Shown here in pieces: positions 34,551-45,380 of a DNA stretch of 64,000 bases. Source of the stretch: Euptelea pleiosperma (taxonomy: Eukaryota; Streptophyta; Magnoliopsida; Ranunculales; Eupteleaceae). Under the pieces are notes generated by a model. It was given only the letters and a program-made list of their open reading frames with translations. It did not search any database and had not been told where the DNA came from. Within the stretch, counting starts at the first letter, position 1; the number at the start of each line of letters is the position of its first letter. The DNA lies in the NCBI GenBank assembly GCA_035048495.1, contig CM068541.1, positions 9,679,929-9,743,928 on the forward strand. The letters run 5' to 3'. The translations under genes and the position numbers were made by a program.

Positions 34551-37356
34551 ACTTTGGCACATAAATTTGGTGGTTTGCTATGCATTTTGAGATTATGCAT
34601 CCCAAACTGTCAACGTCAATCTGCTGCAAGGTCATGTAATTTGATTGCTTTTCCCTATGTCCAGTGTCAAGTAAGAGCAGTTGAAAGTGTTCCATTCTCC
34701 ATTTCACAGAAGGGAATGATTTCCCAAATGTTTGGGATCGGCAACATAAATCCTATTTCGCCATTCAACACTGTTCAAACATATTTGGTCATTTTTTCCA
34801 TATTTTTTCAAACATGAAATTGATCAGATGTTAAAGACCATCAGATTGAGCTGCCCAGTGATCGAGTGGGGCAGAAGTGTCTAAAATAAATAGTAAAACC
34901 ACAGAACATCATCCATGTACTCTTTTTAACGTGAGCATAAGGTATGTGTGACTTTCTTGTCATAGTTTGGTTTTGTCTTTTATTCTTTTCTTAGGTTATT
35001 TCTCTTACTATTCAGCAGTTCTGTCTGGGTAGAAGGAAGTTTGATACTTACTGATAAGTTGTGTACTTGGTTTGATTCAGGACTATCTTGTAAATGAGGC
35101 ACCACAAGAACATAAATTTCAAGGGATTGATTTGTGCAATGGCCTCCATTCAGAGGTGCAGCATACGCTGATGAATAACTTGGAAGTGGCTAGTCAGATA
35201 AACTATCATCCTTTCGATTTGCATCAAAACTTTGACCACAACCTTTTTAATGGTTTAAATGGTGCTGGGCATTGTGGAGAGGATGCTATATACCATTATT
35301 CTGGCTTGCTGCCAAGTATCTCCCTTCGACCTTCTGCCATCTTAGGGCCAAAATGTGCACTCTGGGATTGTTCCAGGCTTGCTCAAGAATCGGAATGGTG
35401 TCTAGACTATTGTGATAGCTTTCATGCTGATCTAGCATTAAATGAAGGCCAACTTAGTATGACTCCAGTTCTGCGACCTGGGGGCATTGGTCTGAAGGAT
35501 GGACCGCTATTTTCTGCTCTCAATGCTAAGTCACAGGGAAAGGATGTTGGTATTCCAGAATGCAGGGGGGCTGCAACGACAAAGTCTCCATGGAATGCTC
35601 CCGGTAAGTTTTCTTTATGTCCTTAATGGACTTCTTGTTCGCATTCAGTTACTCACGATTACCTTGCATCTTTTGATTTGTTGTATGATTTTTTACTACT
35701 GAGTTTGGACAGACAATGTGTACGATGGGACACAGTTTCATCATGGGTTTGGTCTGACTAGTCTGTTCTCTTCTGATATTGCAGAGCTCTTTAATCTTTC
35801 TGTTCTCGAGGGTGAATCAATCAGGGAATGGCTTTTTTTTGACAAGCCTCGAAGAGCCTTTGAGAGTGGGAGTAGAAAGCAGAGGTCATTGCCAGATTAC
35901 AGTGGGCGTGGTTGGCATGAATCAAGGAAGCAGCTGATGAAAGAATTTGGAGGTCTGAAGAGGTCCTACTACATGGACCCACAACCATTTAACCGTTTTG
36001 AATTGCACCTCTACGAATATGAGATCAACAACTGTGATGCTTGCGCATTGTATCGGTTGGAACTCAAGCTCATCGATGGAAAGAAGAGCCCCAAAGGAAA
36101 AGTTAATAATGATCCACTTGCTGATCTGCAGAAGCAGATGGGGAGGTTAACTGCAGAGTTTCCAGTACCAGTAGATAATAAACGTTCTGTTAAGGGCAGA
36201 CAAAGGTTAATTTAAAGGATGCTGCTGGGAATGTTTATTCAGCTCCAAACCTGATGGCTCCTACAAATGACAGCTTTGGTTATGGAGTAAGTGCACCAGA
36301 CGGTTGTCCTGTTGAAAGTTCAAGTGATTGTTATGGGACGTAATTGAGGAGACTTGGGCTGCATGTGGAAACTGGCAGCATAAGCAATGGTTGCAGTAGC
36401 TGACGCCATGCACTTTAGACTTTGGTAGAGTGGCTACAATTTCCCAACAAAACATCAGCATAAGTTTCTGATCTTCAGTAACATTGAGTGAACCTCATTT
36501 TCTTACTTACACATGGAGGTATTGTGAATAGTTCAAATGTCATCTGTAAATGCTGCATTAGAGTATCCTAGATGCTGGAGTAATGTCTGATCACTGAGGA
36601 AAGGTTAAACATACAGTTGAAGGGCTGTATTTACTTGGCGCTCTTCGTTAACTGTGAGGACAATGATGGATGCTAATGATATATAGAATAACCTGAATTG
36701 TATTTCGTTAGCTGTGAGGACAATGATGGATGCTAATGATAAATAGAATATCTGAATTATACTGGGTGAAGGTGAATATGTAGCTACAGTTCTTTCTTTG
36801 CATTGCATCAGTTTAATACTTTCATATCTGTTATGTAGGCTAGGGATCGCTTCTGAGTGGGAGCTATTTAAGCTGCTGCTTATAAGTATAATTGGTTGAA
36901 TTGAAAGTTCATTTGAGCTAATGGTACATGTATGCGAAATTCATTCTTAACTTGTTATCATTTTACAATGATCTATCCATGTTGCTTGTTATAGATTGAA
37001 CACTTCTATTTTCTGCATAACGTGAGAAGTTGTCTTTCTTCTTTGTTATCTCACAGACCTACCTATGTTCGAAACACTGATCATGTCAACCTAATATCCT
37101 ATTTCACAAGATAACCTGATCATGACTTAAGTGGGTTGGTAAGATCTATACCACGGGTTCTGTGTTTGCATTTCACATTCAATTGGCTTCTTGTGTCCAA
37201 TTCCAACCATGAACAGATACATAATATGCCAATTTGTGGTACTATTCAATTTGGAATGGAAATGAGGCTGTTCCAAGTTCCAACCAAATCTGCAAAGATG
37301 CCCTAAACTGTTATTCTTAGTTCCCTAATATTTTTTTCTTGATTGTTCCTTGAGGC
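34551..37356 (+). repeat. Tandem segmental duplication, unit B
   Basis: Second copy of 30952-33936. Unit B alone has a 60-bp tandem repeat (36643-36702 and 36703-36760, TTCGTTARCTGTGAGGACAA) in the 3' flank. Confidence 0.85.
35081..36215 (+). pseudogene. Second copy of VOZ exons 3 and 4 (partial paralogue or alternative 3' cassette)
   Basis: Exon 3' is 35081-35603 (523 bp, the same length as exon 3) and exon 4' is 35785-36215. TTCAG acceptor, CCG/GTAAGT donor, TTGCAG acceptor and all phases are preserved. The zinc residues are kept (GPKCALWDC, EWCLDYCDSFH), as is almost all of domain B. Several positions match the usual VOZ sequence better than the upstream copy does (CALWDC, VLRPGG, WNAPELF, DYSGRG). 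A one-base deletion at about 36200 (GGCAGACAAAGG against GGCAGGACAAAG) shifts the frame and stops at 36213-36215, removing the last few dozen residues after the DNA-binding block. A Trp-to-Leu change (FELHLYEY) is also present. There is no exon 1, exon 2 or promoter of its own. Either a decaying fragment or an alternative ending spliced from exon 2, which would give 445 aa. Confidence 0.85.
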
Positions 37357-37389
37357 TTGCTTTCCCACCATATGGTTTCGTTAACTTGA

Positions 37390-37556
37390 AAACCACATTT
37401 GATGGGGTTAGAAATTTCAGAATGTGCTGATTTTTTGTAGGGGTGATCTATATGGTGGGAAGATCATCCTCACCAAAAATCAGCTATTGATTCATCTTCC
37501 ATGTGGGGACGCCAAAATTGTTGTAAAAAATGATGTCTGAAAATGTTGTCGCTGAT
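37390..37556. repeat. Half copy of the GGGTCGGGCT/GTGAGGATGATC MITE family
   Basis: It contains CCACATTTGATGGGGTTAGAA, GGGGTGATCTATATGGTGG and AAAATCAGCTATTGATTCATC as in 25891-26254. It ends in an AT microsatellite where the next element begins. Confidence 0.6.
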
Positions 37557-37570
37557 ATATATATATATAT

Positions 37571-37938
37571 CTATGTAACAAGGACACTCCACTTTTAGGG
37601 TTTTTTGCCGTGTCGGACACCTCAACACCCGGACACACGTGTCGACACTTCCCGACACACATCTGGACACTTATGGCCGTGTCACCCCTTGTTTTAGTAA
37701 TTTTTAATATAAAATTGATTTCTAAAAGCAGGTTGGTGTGTTCCATCCTCCATACAATAATAAACTAATAAATATTTTCTACTTCATTTTCTATTTTGCG
37801 TTATTTTATTAATAATTTTAAGCATACATATAATTTAATATATTTTAATAAATATATGTACGGGCGTGTCTCCGTATCGGATTTTTTTAAGTTGCCGTGT
37901 CGGACACCGACACCCGTGTCAGTGTCCTTGTTACATAG
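37571..37938. mobile_element. MITE with perfect 18-bp ends CTATGTAACAAGGACACT
   Basis: The 368-bp element has 18-bp terminal inverted repeats that match exactly. Subterminal GTGTCGGACAC and CGACACCCGTGTC motifs occur on both sides. It sits in an (AT)n run, so the target duplication cannot be resolved; TA or a longer AT string is possible. Other copies are at 54952-55288 (full length, right end decayed), 42953-43180 (remnant) and 56161-56205 (right-end remnant). Confidence 0.8.
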
Positions 37939-38101
37939 ATATATATATATATACACATGTGAGTGAGAGAGATTGAATACAATTCAACCTCTTTCCCACT
38001 TCTCTCTAACCCTAATCTCTTTTTCCACCTTCTGCCTCCATTACTATTTCTCTCATTTTCTCTCTATTATTTCTTTACTGGTCACAACCTAAATCACAAC
38101 A
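37939..38101 (+). mobile_element. Truncated 5' LTR of a Ty1/copia element
   Basis: It matches the last ~160 bp of the 3' LTR (41028-41366) from ACATGTGAGTGAGA to AAATCACAACA. The upstream U3 half of the LTR is missing: homology stops in the AT run shared with the neighbouring MITE. Confidence 0.75.
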
Positions 38102-38113
38102 TGGTATCAAAGC
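38102..38113 (+). other. Primer binding site of the copia element
   Basis: TGGTATCAAAGC directly follows the LTR. It differs by one base from the usual TGGTATCAGAGC, complementary to initiator methionine tRNA, typical of plant copia elements. Confidence 0.75.
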
Positions 38114-41027
38114 ATGGTAGCTCTAGGGCATGTGTCTTTGTCCCGAGCCTCCATTCCGATCTTAGACAGATATGTGAGTATCCGGAGCCGGCGAGAGCTT
38201 TTGAAGAAATCGCAGAGAGCATTCCTGCGCGATCCGTGGATCATCCCTGAAGCAAAATACCAGAGGTTCTGATTTCTTGGTTAGTTTTCTCCTTCAGTAG
38301 TATCAGAGATCCAGTATGTTCCTTCTTTTCAAGCCTCTTCAACGGTTCTCCGGCCAACATGCTTTTCGAGGATTTTGGAGATTCTTGTTTTCCTCGAGAT
38401 TTGCATCATTCTAGGTGCTCCTACCCTAGCCGCCCTCTACAAAATACTTTTAGGGATTGTCAGAAGTTCGTTTCGGAATTTTCTAACTGTTGGAACGCCA
38501 ATTTCCAAAAATCGGCTCAATCTCTAGAATATTGGGTTTTTGATTTTCTCGAGATTCGCACCATGGCAGGTCTCTCTGACCTAGCCGCCCTCTCCAGAAC
38601 ATCCATACGGACTACTGCATATTTGGTTCGAAATTTTCTAATCATCCGAACCCTACTTTCCATCTTTTCACCAGAATCTCTATCTCCATCTTTTGGGTTT
38701 TGATTTTTTTCCAAAATCAAACCTCTTTGGGCCCTACTGCTCTAGGCGCACCACATATTGGGCCTCTGGGGATCATCTGAACCTAGCTTCGGATCCTTGT
38801 GAGCCTTCGCTATGCTACCTGCTATTTTTAATGGTTCCGCTCCGATGAGTTCCTCGGAGGTCACATCAGGGTCTCTGGCTCTTCATTCTTAGAGTAGTTA
38901 TGTGACTCACGGGTCTCATGGAGACCATAACCCTCAGCTTTGCATCATCACAATGAAACTTGATGGCACAAACTATCTGGAATGGAAGACATCCGCTCTC
39001 ATGTACATCGGGGGACGTGGTTACAGTGAGTTACTTGATCGGTGCTTCCAAACAACCGGATCCGATGGACAAATCTCACAGGATATGGCTTATGGAGAAT
39101 TGAACCGTGATGTCATGGCTACTTCATTCAATGCAAGCCCAAATTAGCAAATGGTTCATGTTCCTACCAACGGCCAAAGATGTTTGGGATGCTAGGTGGA
39201 AAACTTTGCTAAGATCTATGAGTTAGAGCAAGAGATTGGATGTCGTAGACAATGGAAGATGAAGCTAGGTACCTATTATGCTTCGCTTTGAAGCAAATGG
39301 GAAGAGATAGATCACTACCAAAGTTACTCTCCAGTTTGCGCAGATAATGTTAAGTCCTTTAAGGCTATGGTTGAACGTTCCCGGATCTTCTAGTTTCTCT
39401 CCAGCCTTCATCCTAGCTTTGAGGGAGCTTGCGTTCAGGTTCTTGGCAGGGATCCTGCTTCCACCTCTCTAGCACAGGTTTATGCCTATATTCAAGGGAG
39501 GACAGTCGTTGTTCAGCTATGCAGCTCCGCAGTGGGAGTGATACTCAGGATCGTCTGCCTTGGTTGCTGCCAATCAAAAGGGCCAGAAATCGGGTTCGAA
39601 GAAGCTCGAGGATGCATGTCCACGACCCAAGTGTGATCATTGTGGTCGCATGGGCCATACCCAGGACACTTGCTGGAAGCTCTATGGGCCTCCCCCAGTA
39701 TAGGCCCTGAATACTTACCAGCGTCTCCTTGCTAAGCAGGGATCACATGCGGCTCACTCCGTTACTCAGGACACCGCACTTCCAACGTCTACCTCCTCTG
39801 GGGACATGAACTTGTTCTCTCCCACAAATCTCGAGCGACTTCGCAGTATTATGGTCCAACTCAACGGCTAGGCTTCCACTTCCACTTTTGCCTTTGCTCA
39901 CATAGGTATTGGATCTGCTTTTTCCGCCTTTACTCACACAGGTGTTGGATCTGTTTTTTCTGACTTTACTGTTCCTACCAGCCCTTCTTGGATCATCGAT
40001 TCAAGGGCTTTTGATCACATGACTGGTATGTCCTCCGTGTTTTTTAATTATGGTAATTGTTCTGGTCATGATAAAGTTCAGATAGTTGATGGCACCTATT
40101 CCTCTGTCTCTGGCAAAGGGGATGTTCATGCCACTCTAGCTCTCTCTCTCTCTCTGTCATTTGTTCTGCATGTTCCTCAGTTCACGGCTAATTTATCATC
40201 TATTAGTAGTCTCACAGAAACTCTTAACTGCAGTGCAACGCTTTTTCCTTCTCATTGTGTGTTTCGGGATCTGGACTCGAGGCAGACGATTGGCAGTGGA
40301 GTCTGTCCTGAGATTTCAGACTCCTTTATCCTTCTTGCTTCAAGAGCGTCTAGGCTTTGTTGTTCCCCCAAAAGTCTTTGGGTGTATTTGCTATGTGCAT
40401 GTTCATCATTCTTCTCGGGACAAATTATATCCGCAGGCCTTGAAATGCATCTTCTTGGGGTACCCTTCCAATCAAAAGGGTACAAATGTTATCACCATGC
40501 CACCCGTCGTCACTTTATCTCTATGGATGTCGCATTTGCTGAGTCCATACCCTTCTTTGGTGACAGATCCTCTCTCTAGGGGGAGCCTGGCATTGCAGAA
40601 GAGAGTGCCTTCATCCCCATGTCCGTCCCTATTCATATGCCTGAGACGGATATCACCTCTGTTCTTATGTCGATGATCTTAGTCTGTTATTGACAAGGAA
40701 ACTAATACTACTACAACGGACGTGCAGGTCTACGTCAGAACCAACAAGAAGGGACAAGCCACTGATCCTACCCTTGTGAGTCTCCCATCGGATTCAACTC
40801 CAGGTATTGCTCCAGTTTCAGGTATTACTTCAGTTCCTATTTCTGTTCATGAGCCTCTTGTACCTTCTGTTTCTGATGACCATATGAACACTGATATGGA
40901 TCTCCCCGTTGCACTTCGGAAGGGTGTGCGTACATGTACAACGCAAAGGGGGTGAACAAGTCAATTCTTCATACTTTGATCGGCAAACTAAGCATGGTGG
41001 ATATCTTCGCACCAAATAGAGGGGGAG
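38114..41027 (+). pseudogene. Decayed Ty1/copia internal region (gag to integrase fragments)
   Basis: In order: a Gag N-terminal fragment (38902-39147, with KLDGTNYLEWK), a CX2CX4HX4C zinc knuckle at 39632-39673, a protease fragment at about 39980-40200 whose active-site Gly is replaced (Asp-Ser-Arg), and a short integrase C-terminal fragment (about 40330-40560). A hinge ending in VALRKGVRTC lies near 40900. Frameshifts and stops separate these pieces. The integrase core and the whole reverse transcriptase/RNase H region are deleted, so the element cannot move by itself. A polypurine tract (AGAGGGGGAG) precedes the 3' LTR at 41018-41027. Confidence 0.85.
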
Positions 41028-41366
41028 TGTTGGAGTTTATGTATTATACCCACGTGGGTTGCGTCCCACTTCCCACGTGAGAAGTTCCTTTTTCATATAG
41101 GAGGGTTAAGTGGGTCATCCACTTAAGCCCACGTTTTATTATTTGTGGGATTTAAGTGGGCCCACCACTTAACTCCACACGGTTTTGCCTTTGTAGGGTT
41201 TTTTCCCCATTATATATATACATGTGAGTGAGAAAGATTGAATACAACTCAACCTCTCCTCTTTCCCACTTCTTCTCTCTTAAACCCTAATCTCTTTCTC
41301 CACCTTCTTCCACCTCCATTACTATTTCTCTTCTTTTCTCTACTGGTTACAACCTAAATCACAACA
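41028..41366 (+). mobile_element. 3' LTR of the copia element
   Basis: The 339-bp LTR starts TGTTGGAGTTTATG right after the polypurine tract and ends CACAACA. It has a TATA-like run (CCATTATATATATACATG near 41207-41224) before the R region. Several substitutions and indels separate it from the 5' LTR remnant, so the insertion is not recent. Confidence 0.8.
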
Positions 41367-42204
41367 TCTCATTATTAGGGTTTAGTTCTCAAATCCCAAT
41401 ATTTAGGATTTCTGTTGTAGATGGACGATAATGCTTAGTTGTTTCCCATTTATTAACAACACAGGCTTGTAAAAATTTCCCTATTTTCTAGATTGATTGA
41501 ATATGCAGAATAAAGTGTAACACATACTATGATAACCTTCAACTATGTATCCTGTCAACAAAATAAATATATTATATGAAATAGATTATTGAATACTCAC
41601 AAATAAATATGAAAGTAACTATATGTGTTATGCATTATATTGGCGAACCCTCAATGGCCCAGGTTCACTTGCTAATTAACGAATCCTGAGTCTTGTGCCT
41701 GTTCCTGTACCAAGCATGCCACCAAACCTGGTAACTATGGTGAAGACTGCTTACTGAGTTTTTTCTTTACTAAATTTTGTACTAATAATGTATTAAATAA
41801 ATGTTATGTTACATTAACTCTTTCACAAGGTGAATGGACAATGCCAAAAAAGCTTTTAATGAGATCTGATTCAGTTAATTATTCTCCCTGCATTTCTAGA
41901 TATCCTGTTTAGAATTTTTATGTTTCATTTGGGTCCAGATATAAGGGAAATTTAGTTGATCTCTTCCTTTTGGCCACCTGGTAGGTATTTTTTGCTGTTT
42001 ATTGTTACAGTAACTATCGAACTTCCAATCTATGATTCAGGTTGAATAATTCATGGAGGTAGAACCTAGAGAGCAAAGGGCTGCATTGATTAAATATGCA
42101 GTGATTATGATTAGGATCATAATGCTGAAAACAGTGAATATAGCACAATTATATGAGTTGGATATTTGTGGGTTTCAAGGTGCATCATTGAGCGGATAGG
42201 GCAT
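41367..42204. other. Gene-free spacer
   Basis: Anonymous AT-rich sequence after the copia LTR. No exon, RNA gene or repeat terminus was recognised. Confidence 0.45.
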
Positions 42205-42337
42205 CATGGTTCAAAGTTGGAATGCAAGACGACTTGGTCAGGGGGTTGTCTTGGGTCTGTCTTATACTGTCTCCGTTGAGAAGTCTTGGTTTTTCAACTG
42301 ACCAAGAGGTACCTTGAGACCAAGACTTCGAACCATG
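42205..42337. mobile_element. MITE with CATGGTTCAAAG ends, copy 2
   Basis: It starts CATGGTTCAAAGTTGG and ends GACTTCGAACCATG. The inner TTTTTCAACTGACCAAGAGGT is shared with the OPA3 intron copy at 23418-23566. Confidence 0.6.
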
Positions 42338-43528
42338 TTGGGCACACAAAGTATAAGATAATGAGCCTAGTTTCAGTGAAATATAGACAAGATTAAATCG
42401 AGTTAGTTATATACATGATATTTGGTAGACTGATCGATCATATATGGTAAGTCAGTCAGTGAGTTTATGGTTGGTCCTCCTTTGAAGCAACTGTATAATG
42501 TGATCTTTAGCATACTTGTGCTGAGTAAATATGTAGTCTCGTGAATGATGATATGCAAGAGAAGGGACCAATAAAGTGTCCAGATGAATGCTTAATGTAG
42601 ATACTTCTTAGAGGTAATGGGATTCTTATTGGAATCGTTAACTAATAGGGAACATTGTGTCTCTTAAGAGCTGGTGCAACTTACACTCCGTGGATCCACT
42701 TGTATCTAATGGCTTTCTTGTTGGGAAATAACATTTTGGGATTCCATCTTTATTTTGGCAACTTTTCATGTATGACATGCTATACAATATTGAGAGAAGG
42801 ATTCAGCAAAAGAATTTGTACTGTCATGCTGAAAAAAAAAGAGACATGCAAGGAGTACTACAAACATACCATGGATTCCTACCATCAGTAGCTCTAGAAG
42901 ATTTGGGGAAGCAGAACTTCATAGGGCTGGCAGTGAAAGTTGTTTTGGACAGCGTAACAATGACATAAACACGTGTCGGCGTCTGACACAAATACCAAGG
43001 GTACTGATGCCTTTTAGAAGCTAGAAACACAGGCACATCTGTATACATGCATTATAATATAATATTTTAGTTATTTTATACCGAAGAGTTTTTTTAAATA
43101 AAAATGTCCATTTGTTATTATGGGCATCCTGGAAATGTTTGCTCACATATCGATAACATGGATTGCATTTTAGGTGTTGCTTGAGCTCGGCTATATTTAG
43201 AAACATATAGAGCAGTCTAGAAAGGTCTTATTGGTTATGTTATACTATGGTTCTTCATTGTCCTCTTAGCTATTCTATTTTGTTGTTGAAGTGCAGAGCA
43301 AGATTGTTCGTGGAAAATGCCATATTTATTCATGGCTCTTATTTTCTGATTGAAGAGGGAACCAAAGATGTCATTGTTGATTTATACAATCGTTATAAAT
43401 CCAAATGGTTTACATGACAAGAACACATGTTGACCGTCCCCACCTTAAATGCATTTTGTCAGATGTTGTATCAAATTGTCTTGGAGTTGAGATCTAGCAT
43501 GGAGAAGCCATTTTCGAAAGAGGGGTGC
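42338..43528. other. Gene-free spacer with a remnant of the CTATGTAACAAGG MITE
   Basis: Around 42953-43180 the sequence GCGTAACAATGACATAAACACG followed by TGTCGGCGTCTGACAC resembles an inverted end of the 37571-37938 family. The rest is anonymous. Confidence 0.4.
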
Positions 43529-44010
43529 TTTTTTTTTTTTTTTTTTTTATCAGTTGCAGGCATTGCAGATGTTTTAAATTACTTAATGGTGACAGATCAG
43601 GCTATGATGATATTATGCGTGATCTTTTTTTTTTTTTTTTTTGGTGGGAAAGCTGAGGTTAGGCAGACCCCTACCAGATATATTGCTATCAACAAAAATT
43701 ACAGACGGATATGTTTATAAACAATGGCGTTATCATGAATAATCTTGTGGAGATCGCCATGGAAAGAAGGAGAGAGGATACGAAAGGAATCAAAATTATA
43801 TTTGGAAGCAAGAAAATCGGCAACTTTATTCAATTCTCTCCATATGTGATTGATGATGGACCATCTGTTTAAAAGCATTCCAGCCTCTGCTTCCAAATGC
43901 TTGGTTGTTGTCATCATAAAAACTGCGAGCCATTACAAAGAGGTCATTTGCTTGCTCTGGAAACAATAGGGAGATGATCGTTAAGCTCTGATTCCTTGGG
44001 CGATACATTT
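43529..44010 (-). pseudogene. Possible LINE-type RNase H remnant with homopolymer runs
   Basis: On the minus strand 43917-43699 encodes INHIWRELNKVADFLASKY, like the C-terminal RNase H motif of plant LINE-type reverse transcriptases. The upstream frame is shifted. T runs of about 20 (43529-43548) and 18 (43625-43642) on the plus strand lie downstream in the element's orientation and could be its poly(A) ends. The evidence is short, so the call is tentative. Confidence 0.4.
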
Positions 44011-44315
44011 TCTAGAACGCAATAGTTAGTCATTGGAAAGCTTTAGCATTCTGCTTAATATAATGACTTTTTTGATGAACTGCTTAACCCGCTACATTTC
44101 GGGTTCCAATGCAGGTGCTGACATCCAATTCATACCTCGTAGCTGGAACCAATCCCAAAATAGGCCCAAATTAGAGTTGGCTCTTAGTTTAGCAAATGGT
44201 GTTTTTTTTTACCAATGTTCTTCACAACACTCGTTTTGCACAATCCCACCTTGTTCCAGACGGAGCAAGATTTAAAGGTTAGAGAAAACTTAAATTTGCA
44301 CTCTTCTACAAGTAA
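44011..44315. other. Gene-free spacer
   Basis: Anonymous sequence between the LINE-like remnant and the GGAACCGG repeat. It may contain more of the degraded retroelement. Confidence 0.35.
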
Positions 44316-44586
44316 GGGGGTGTCAATTTTACCCGTTTAATCAGAACCAGAACCGGTGTTCCGGTTCTGGGTAGTTTAATATGGACCCAAAACCGGAACC
44401 GATATATAAATGTGTTAAAAATTTCATATTATCAAGATTAGAACCAATATACCCAGAACCGAAGCTGACACAAACCAAATAATCGGTTTCGGATCCATCA
44501 TTTTGAGAACTGGAACTGTTAAGAACTGGAACTAATGGTTCCGGTTCTAGCCACCTTAGGAACCGGACCGGAACCGACCCGTTTAC
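44316..44586. repeat. GGAACCGG-rich repeat, copy 2
   Basis: It starts GGGGGTGTCAATTTTACCCG and ends CGACCCGTTTAC, with repeated GGAACCG. TACAAGT lies close to both ends, a possible short target duplication. Confidence 0.55.
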
Positions 44587-44824
44587 AAGTGGCATTATTG
44601 GAGAATAGATATTGACTTTGAGCTTTGGACTAAGTTCTCTAATCTTCTACCAATTGAACTATTAACTTTGGAACTCTGGTTTGAGTTCTTGTCTATTATC
44701 AAGCGAAATATAACCAAACAATTCATTATTTATGAATTATGTAAAATCTAAGAACTGGGGTTGCAGTCTTTAATGACAGCGCCCACTTTCCTCTACTGGT
44801 TTAGAAGTTGAAGAATTATGGACC

Positions 44825-44998
44825 ATCTATTTTTTCCGTGTGACTTGAAAACCGCATTTGATGGGGTTAGAAATTTCATAATGGGCTGATTGTTTCCTGA
44901 GGTGATCTATATGGTGAGAATTCATCCTCACCAAAAATCAGCCATTGATTCATCTTCTACGTGGGTCCGCCAAAATGGTTGTCCCCCGATCCTGACCC
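44825..44998. repeat. Half copy of the GGATCGGGGGACAAC MITE family
   Basis: It has the GCATTTGATGGGGTTAGAA phrase, GGTGATCTATATGGTGAGA, then AATCAGCCATTGATTCATC, and ends GTTGTCCCCCGATCCTGACCC. It is the right arm only. Confidence 0.6.
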
Positions 44999-45380
44999 AA
45001 AAAGAACTTACTCTTTTTTCAGGCATCACACGAGACTGATGAGCTAACAAGCCTCGAACAAAACTACAGTAAAAAAAACCATATATATAAGCTAACAAAC
45101 CACCCTCTGGTGTCTGTAAAGGTGTTTGCCTGGATGTTTATTTGGTACAGTACAAGACTCATCCACTTAACTCCCATCGTAAGTTACAAAGTAGATTTAT
45201 ATAGCATATATTGGAAATTACCCGTGTAAAGTGTAAATCCATGTATACATGCCCCATGTAGATTATAGAGTTGCAATGGCTTCACCATCAGGATCCTCTC
45301 TGGTCAGTGGAGAAACATGACCATTATATGGCTTCTGCTTCAAATGTTGAAACTGGATCTGTGAACATCTGGTACGTGTC
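44999..45380. other. 3' flank of ELOF1
   Basis: Likely 3' UTR and downstream region of the minus-strand ELOF1 gene. Nothing else was recognised. Confidence 0.45.

Noticed and set aside
35718..36215. A separate VOZ-like gene starting from the ATG at 35718
   Set aside because: The first 22 codons are intron 3 of the duplicated unit that happens to be open. The splice acceptor at 35784 and the match with unit A show that the exon begins at 35785.
40161..40676. 171-codon frame as a cellular gene
   Set aside because: It overlaps protease and integrase-end fragments of a copia element in a shifted frame. LTRs and a primer site bracket the region.
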